The notes beneath the pieces are model-generated. The model was not told the DNA's origin. It did no database searches and saw nothing but the letters and a program-made list of their open reading frames with translations. Source: Enterococcus_G camelliae (GTDB lineage: Bacteria > Bacillota > Bacilli > Lactobacillales > Enterococcaceae). From it: a stretch of 64,000 bases of DNA. Shown one piece after another: positions 62,855 through 64,000 of this stretch. The stretch lies in the NCBI RefSeq assembly GCF_042685105.1, contig NZ_JBHUMO010000013.1, positions 1-64,000 of the forward strand, written 5' to 3'. Within the stretch, counting starts at the first letter, position 1. Each line of letters starts with the position of its first letter. The translations under genes and the position numbers were made by a program.

Positions 62855-64000
62855 TTATTCATTCGTTTGATTTAAAATAGCCAATGTAGCGACTAGTTCT
62901 GCTTTTCTGACCTCTATTGAATCACCAGATTGATGCAATTTCATTTCAACAATTCCTTCTGAGGCTTTTTTCCCTATTGTAATTCGAATGGGACATCCGA
63001 TTAAATCCGCATCAGCAAATTTTACACCCACTCGTTCCTTACGATCATCCAAAAGTACCTCATATCCAGCTTCTTCCATTGCTATCATCATTTCATCTGC
63101 CAATTGTTGCTGATTGTTTTCCTGATAATCAACTGGGATGATATGGGCATCAAAAGGTGCGATTCTATTTGGCCATTGAATTTTTTTATCGTCACAATGC
63201 TGTTCAACAATTAGCGAAAGTAAGCGACTTACACCTAATCCACAATACCCAATACGTAAAGGTGTTTCCTTGCCATTTTCATTTACGAAATAGGCAGATA
63301 AGGATTGGCTATACTTTTCTGACATTGTCATAAAATGGCCAATTTTTATTCCTTGCTCAATATGAAGGACCCCTTCTCCATCGGGTGCTTCCTCACCGTC
63401 TTGTACCAGATGGAAGTCATCAAAATATGCAACTGTAAAATCTCGATTGAGGTTCGCATTTTTATAATGGAACCCTTCTTCATTGCCACCACACAACATA
63501 TTTACGAGGTCTTTCACATAGTAATCGGCAATCACTCGAACACCTTCTGGTAAGTGGATGGGCCCAATTGACTCAAAGCCGGTAGCAAAATATGCACGGC
63601 ACTCCTCTTCGGTTGCAGGGGAAACCACTTTATCTTGGAAATGTTTTTTTACTTTTTCACCATTCAATTCATGATCGCCACGAATCAGTATTAGTGTAGG
63701 CTGGTGATCAATAAAGAAAAAGTAAGATTTAACTATTTGCGAAGAAGGTACCTCACCAAAGGCTGCAAGTGATTCCATTGATTTTATTTCTTTGGTTGCA
63801 ATTTTTTCTAGTTCTAAGGGTACAGCATGTGATTTTTTCCCTTGATACTTGGAAACTGCCACATCACGATTGGCTGCATAACCACCAGTATTGGATAAAC
63901 AAATTTGTGTATCACCGAATGGACATGACACAACGATCTCTTTGATAGATTCGACACCAAACCGATTGTCATTCCCATGAACAACATGATAAGTTAAGCC
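62855..64000 (-). CDS. proS: Proline--tRNA ligase, partial (5' end outside the window)
   Basis: The frame stays open to the right edge, so at least 382 C-terminal residues are present out of the usual ~570. Visible are part of the YbaK-like editing insertion (MESLAAFGEVPSSQIVKS), the class II motif 3 region (GYCGLGVSRLLSLIVEQ) and the anticodon domain (ADADLIGCPIRITIGKKA). It is adjacent to polC, as in other enterococci. Compared with the Gram-positive ProRS I remember, it is divergent around the junction before the editing domain and in motif 3, though full-length function is likely. Confidence 0.9.
   Translation of the reverse strand, partial: GLTYHVVHGNDNRFGVESIKEIVVSCPFGDTQICLSNTGGYAANRDVAVSKYQGKKSHAVPLELEKIATKEIKSMESLAAFGEVPSSQIVKSYFFFIDHQPTLILIRGDHELNGEKVKKHFQDKVVSPATEEECRAYFATGFESIGPIHLPEGVRVIADYYVKDLVNMLCGGNEEGFHYKNANLNRDFTVAYFDDFHLVQDGEEAPDGEGVLHIEQGIKIGHFMTMSEKYSQSLSAYFVNENGKETPLRIGYCGLGVSRLLSLIVEQHCDDKKIQWPNRIAPFDAHIIPVDYQENNQQQLADEMMIAMEEAGYEVLLDDRKERVGVKFADADLIGCPIRITIGKKASEGIVEMKLHQSGDSIEVRKAELVATLAILNQTNE

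Noticed and set aside
1..64000. Search for CRISPR arrays, prophage genes, toxin-antitoxin pairs, tRNA and rRNA genes
   Set aside because: No regularly spaced repeats, no phage or toxin-like proteins, and no recognisable tRNA or rRNA sequence were seen by eye.

Overview
The window is chromosomal DNA of a low-GC Gram-positive coccus of the Lactobacillales. The best fit is Enterococcus or a near relative (Enterococcaceae). This rests on protein likeness (HPr, enzyme I, FabH, BgsA/BgsB, BusA), on gene neighbourhoods I recall from Enterococcus faecalis (hypothetical-clpE-DUF1827 beside ptsHI; bgsA-bgsB beside the fab cluster; polC beside proS), and on regulators typical of the group (BusR, FabT, CtsR, a T-box). 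It is not E. faecalis itself: several proteins differ clearly and the fab cluster lacks fabK. Almost everything is core genome. I saw no prophage, CRISPR array, complete insertion sequence, rRNA or tRNA.

Layout, left to right; most genes are on the minus strand. (1) 0-4.2 kb: glycine betaine importer busA-busB with its repressor busR; two diverged copies of one hairpin repeat flank the operon. (2) 4.2-11.6 kb: translation operon rimP-nusA-ylxR-ylxQ-infB-rbfA, then truB-ribF. (3) 11.7-17.7 kb: thrS under a threonine T-box, a FemX/MurM-like ligase, and a divergent HelD-like helicase. (4) 17.7-21.1 kb: acetoin genes alsS-alsD and one unrecognised gene. (5) 21.1-27.6 kb: yebC, then the ribosome-assembly/NAD cluster yqeG-yqeH-yhbY-nadD-yqeK-rsfS-methyltransferase-tmcAL. 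(6) 27.6-31.4 kb: amidase, acyl-CoA thioesterase, and a two-gene amino-acid ABC transporter without an ATPase. (7) 31.5-40.3 kb: type II fatty-acid operon fabT-fabH-acpP-fabD-fabG-fabF-accB-fabZ-accC-accD-accA. (8) 40.3-43.9 kb: ykuJ, a hydroxyacid dehydrogenase, and glycolipid glucosyltransferases bgsA-bgsB. (9) 44-46.4 kb: ptsH-ptsI. (10) 46.4-64 kb: clpE, DUF1827, prfC, CorC-like protein, AI-2E-family protein, acetyltransferase, ntdP, mutY, recX, rlmD, polC and the 3' two-thirds of proS, which runs off the right edge.

I did not find a clearly new multi-gene system. The best leads are regulatory or structural: fabK missing from its expected slot, with a GNRA-loop terminator there; tandem FabT boxes beside a homopolymeric promoter spacer; an exact copy of a FabT-type box early in recX; a BusR-type bipartite operator over the busAB promoter; terminator-like hairpins between promoter and start codon in three operons; and an IS-end-like palindrome used as a terminator. 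All functional calls come from reading the translations and comparing them with remembered families. No database search was run.
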